Positions 62,481 through 64,000 of a stretch of DNA of 64,000 nt are shown in pieces. A program made the translations under genes and the position numbers. The notes under the pieces were generated by a model. That model made no database searches and was not told where the DNA came from. It saw only the letters and a program-made list of their open reading frames with translations. Within the stretch, counting starts at the first letter, position 1. Each line of letters begins with the position of its first letter. Location of the stretch: contig NC_088302.1 of NCBI RefSeq assembly GCF_032854445.1, positions 56,338,237 to 56,402,236 on the forward strand, in the 5' to 3' direction. The stretch is from Liolophura sinensis (lineage: Eukaryota > Mollusca > Polyplacophora > Chitonida > Chitonidae).

Positions 62481-64000
62481 TGTGTGTAACCAGATACCAA
62501 CTCTCGCACTGTCCTCGCCGCCTCACACGTTGTGTGTGACCAGATACCAACTATCGCACTGTCCTCGCCGCCCCACACGATGTGTGTGACCAGATATTAA
62601 CTATCGCACTGTCCTCACCGCCCCACACGTTGTGTGTGACCAGTTATCAACTATCGCACTGTCCTCACCGCCCCACTCGATGTGTGTGACCAGATACCAA
62701 CTATCGCACTGTCCTCGCCGCCCCACACGATGTGTGTGACCAGATATTAACTATCGCACTGTCCTCACCGCCCCACACGTTGTGTGTGACCAGATATCAG
62801 CTATCGCACTGTCCTCACCGCCCCACACGATGTGTGTGACCAGATATCAACTATTGCACTGTCCTCACCGCCCCACACGATGTGAGTGACCAGATACCAA
62901 CTCTCGCACTGTCCTCGCCGCCTCACACGTTGTGTGTAACCAGATACCAATTATTGCACTGTCCTCACCGCCTCACACGTTGTGTGTGTAACCAGATACC
63001 AACTCTTGCACTGTCCTCGCCGCCTCACACGTTGTGTGTTACGAGATACCAACTATCGCACTGTCCTCGCCGCCCCACACGTTGTGTGTGACCAGATACC
63101 AACTATCGCACTGTCCTCACCGCCTCACACGTTGTGTGTGACAAGATATCGACTATCGCACTGTCCTCACCGCCCCACACGATGTGTGTGACCAGATACC
63201 AACTATTGCACTGTCCTCACCGCCCCACACGATGTGAGTGACCAGACACCAACTATCGCACTGTCCTCGCCGCCTCACACGTTGTGTGTAACTAGATATC
63301 AACTATCGCACTGTCCTCACCGCCCCACGCGTTGTGTGTAACCAGATACCAGCTATCGCACTGTCCTCACCGCCTCACACGTTGTGTGTGACCAGATACC
63401 AACTATCGCACTGTCCTCGCCGTCTCACACGTTGTGTGTGACCAGATACCAACTATCGCACTGTCCTCGCCGCCTCACACGTTGTGTGTAACCAGATACC
63501 AACTATCGCACTGTCCTCACCGCCTCACACGTTGTGTGTGACCAGATACCAACTATCGCACTGTCCTCGCCGCCTCAAACGTTGTGTGTGACCAAATACC
63601 AACTATCGCACTGTCCTCGCCGCCTCACACGTTGTGTGTAACCAGATACCAACTATCGCACTGTACTCGCCGCCCCACACGATGTGTGTGACCAGATATT
63701 AACTATCGCACTGTCCTCACCACCCCACACGTTGTGTGTGACCAGTTATCAACTATCGCACTGTCCTCACCGCCCCACTCGATGTGTGTGACCAGATACC
63801 AACTATCGCACTGTCCTCGCCGCCTCACACGTTGTGTGTGACCAGATATCAGCTATCGCACTGTCCTCACCGCCCCACACGATGTGTGTGACCAGATATC
63901 AACTATTGCACTGTCCTCACCGCCCCACACGATGTGAGTGACCAGACACCAACTATCGCACTGTCCTCACCGCCTCACACGTTGTGTGTGACCACATACC

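Larger units (their letters stand above)
24364..64000 (+). other. Gene 2 intron 7, at least 39.6 kb and not closed
   Basis: Opens at an intact GTGAGT donor. It contains a 40-bp array, a short unique stretch (24831-24937) and then the 50-bp satellite to the window end. No further exon was found. Either the intron is very large or the gene is broken here. Confidence 0.7.
24938..64000. repeat. 50-bp satellite array, about 39 kb, open at the right
   Basis: Tandem units of about 50 bases with the consensus GTGTGACCAGATACCAACTA, TCGCACTGTCCTCACCGCCT, CACACGTTGT; roughly 780 copies. Positions that vary recurrently include GACC/AACC, ATACC/ATATC, CTATC/CTCTC, CACC/CGCC and CGTTG/CGATG. Some units are off-length, such as the one with ACTACATGTAGATACC. 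GC is about 54 percent, higher than the flanks. Each unit contains CACAC-N3-GTGTG. The open frames inside are artefacts. Confidence 0.98.

Noticed and set aside
25337-63191. Dozens of 68-85 aa open frames with CVTRYQLSHCP-like repeats
   Set aside because: They come from the 50-bp satellite; 50 is not a multiple of three, so the three frames are traversed in turn, and stops occur in some units. No start context or gene structure supports coding.
24938-64000. Centromeric satellite with a CENP-B-like box
   Set aside because: No convincing TTCG-N4-A-N2-CGGG match in the unit, and no other evidence of a centromere in this window.

Overview
The window is eukaryotic and comes from a low-GC, intron-rich animal genome, most likely a marine lophotrochozoan such as a mollusc. 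That is inferred from short phase-consistent exons, a CR1/Jockey-like LINE, a tRNA-headed SINE and a dispersed repeat of a type familiar from lophotrochozoan genomes. No bacterial operons, CRISPR arrays or rRNA genes were seen.

Two head-to-tail genes of the alpha-2-macroglobulin/C3 thioester-protein superfamily, closest to CD109, lie on the + strand. Gene 1 (1 to about 14.5 kb) is the C-terminal half of a CD109-like protein: 18 exons, 742 codons open across every junction. It has the FPETW core, the thioester motif GCGEQ (6430-6444), the thioester-proximal histidine (codon 9059-9061), the receptor-binding domain with the YDYYEP motif, and a Cys-rich tail. Its 5' exons lie left of the window. 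Gene 2 (from 17546) is the N-terminal part of a paralogue: a signal peptide with an internal duplication, then macroglobulin domains MG1 to early MG3 in seven exons. Its last visible donor (24364) opens an intron that does not close before base 64000.

Layout: 1-14527 gene 1, with a SINE in intron 3, a decayed LINE in intron 6 and several minisatellites; 14528-17545 intergenic; 17546-24363 gene 2 exons, with unrelated minisatellites in most of the longer introns; 24364-64000 intron with a 40-bp array and then about 39 kb of a 50-bp satellite organised in nested higher-order repeats.

The most unusual structures are: (a) intron 10 of gene 1, whose start carries an array of about 13 copies of the exon 10 end plus 5' splice site and whose end carries an array of exon 11 starts plus 3' splice sites; (b) the more than 39-kb satellite apparently inside a gene intron, with blocks over 10 kb repeated at a constant offset; (c) the concentration of at least a dozen unrelated tandem arrays in one small gene pair. 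All calls are from reading the sequence; no alignments or searches were run.
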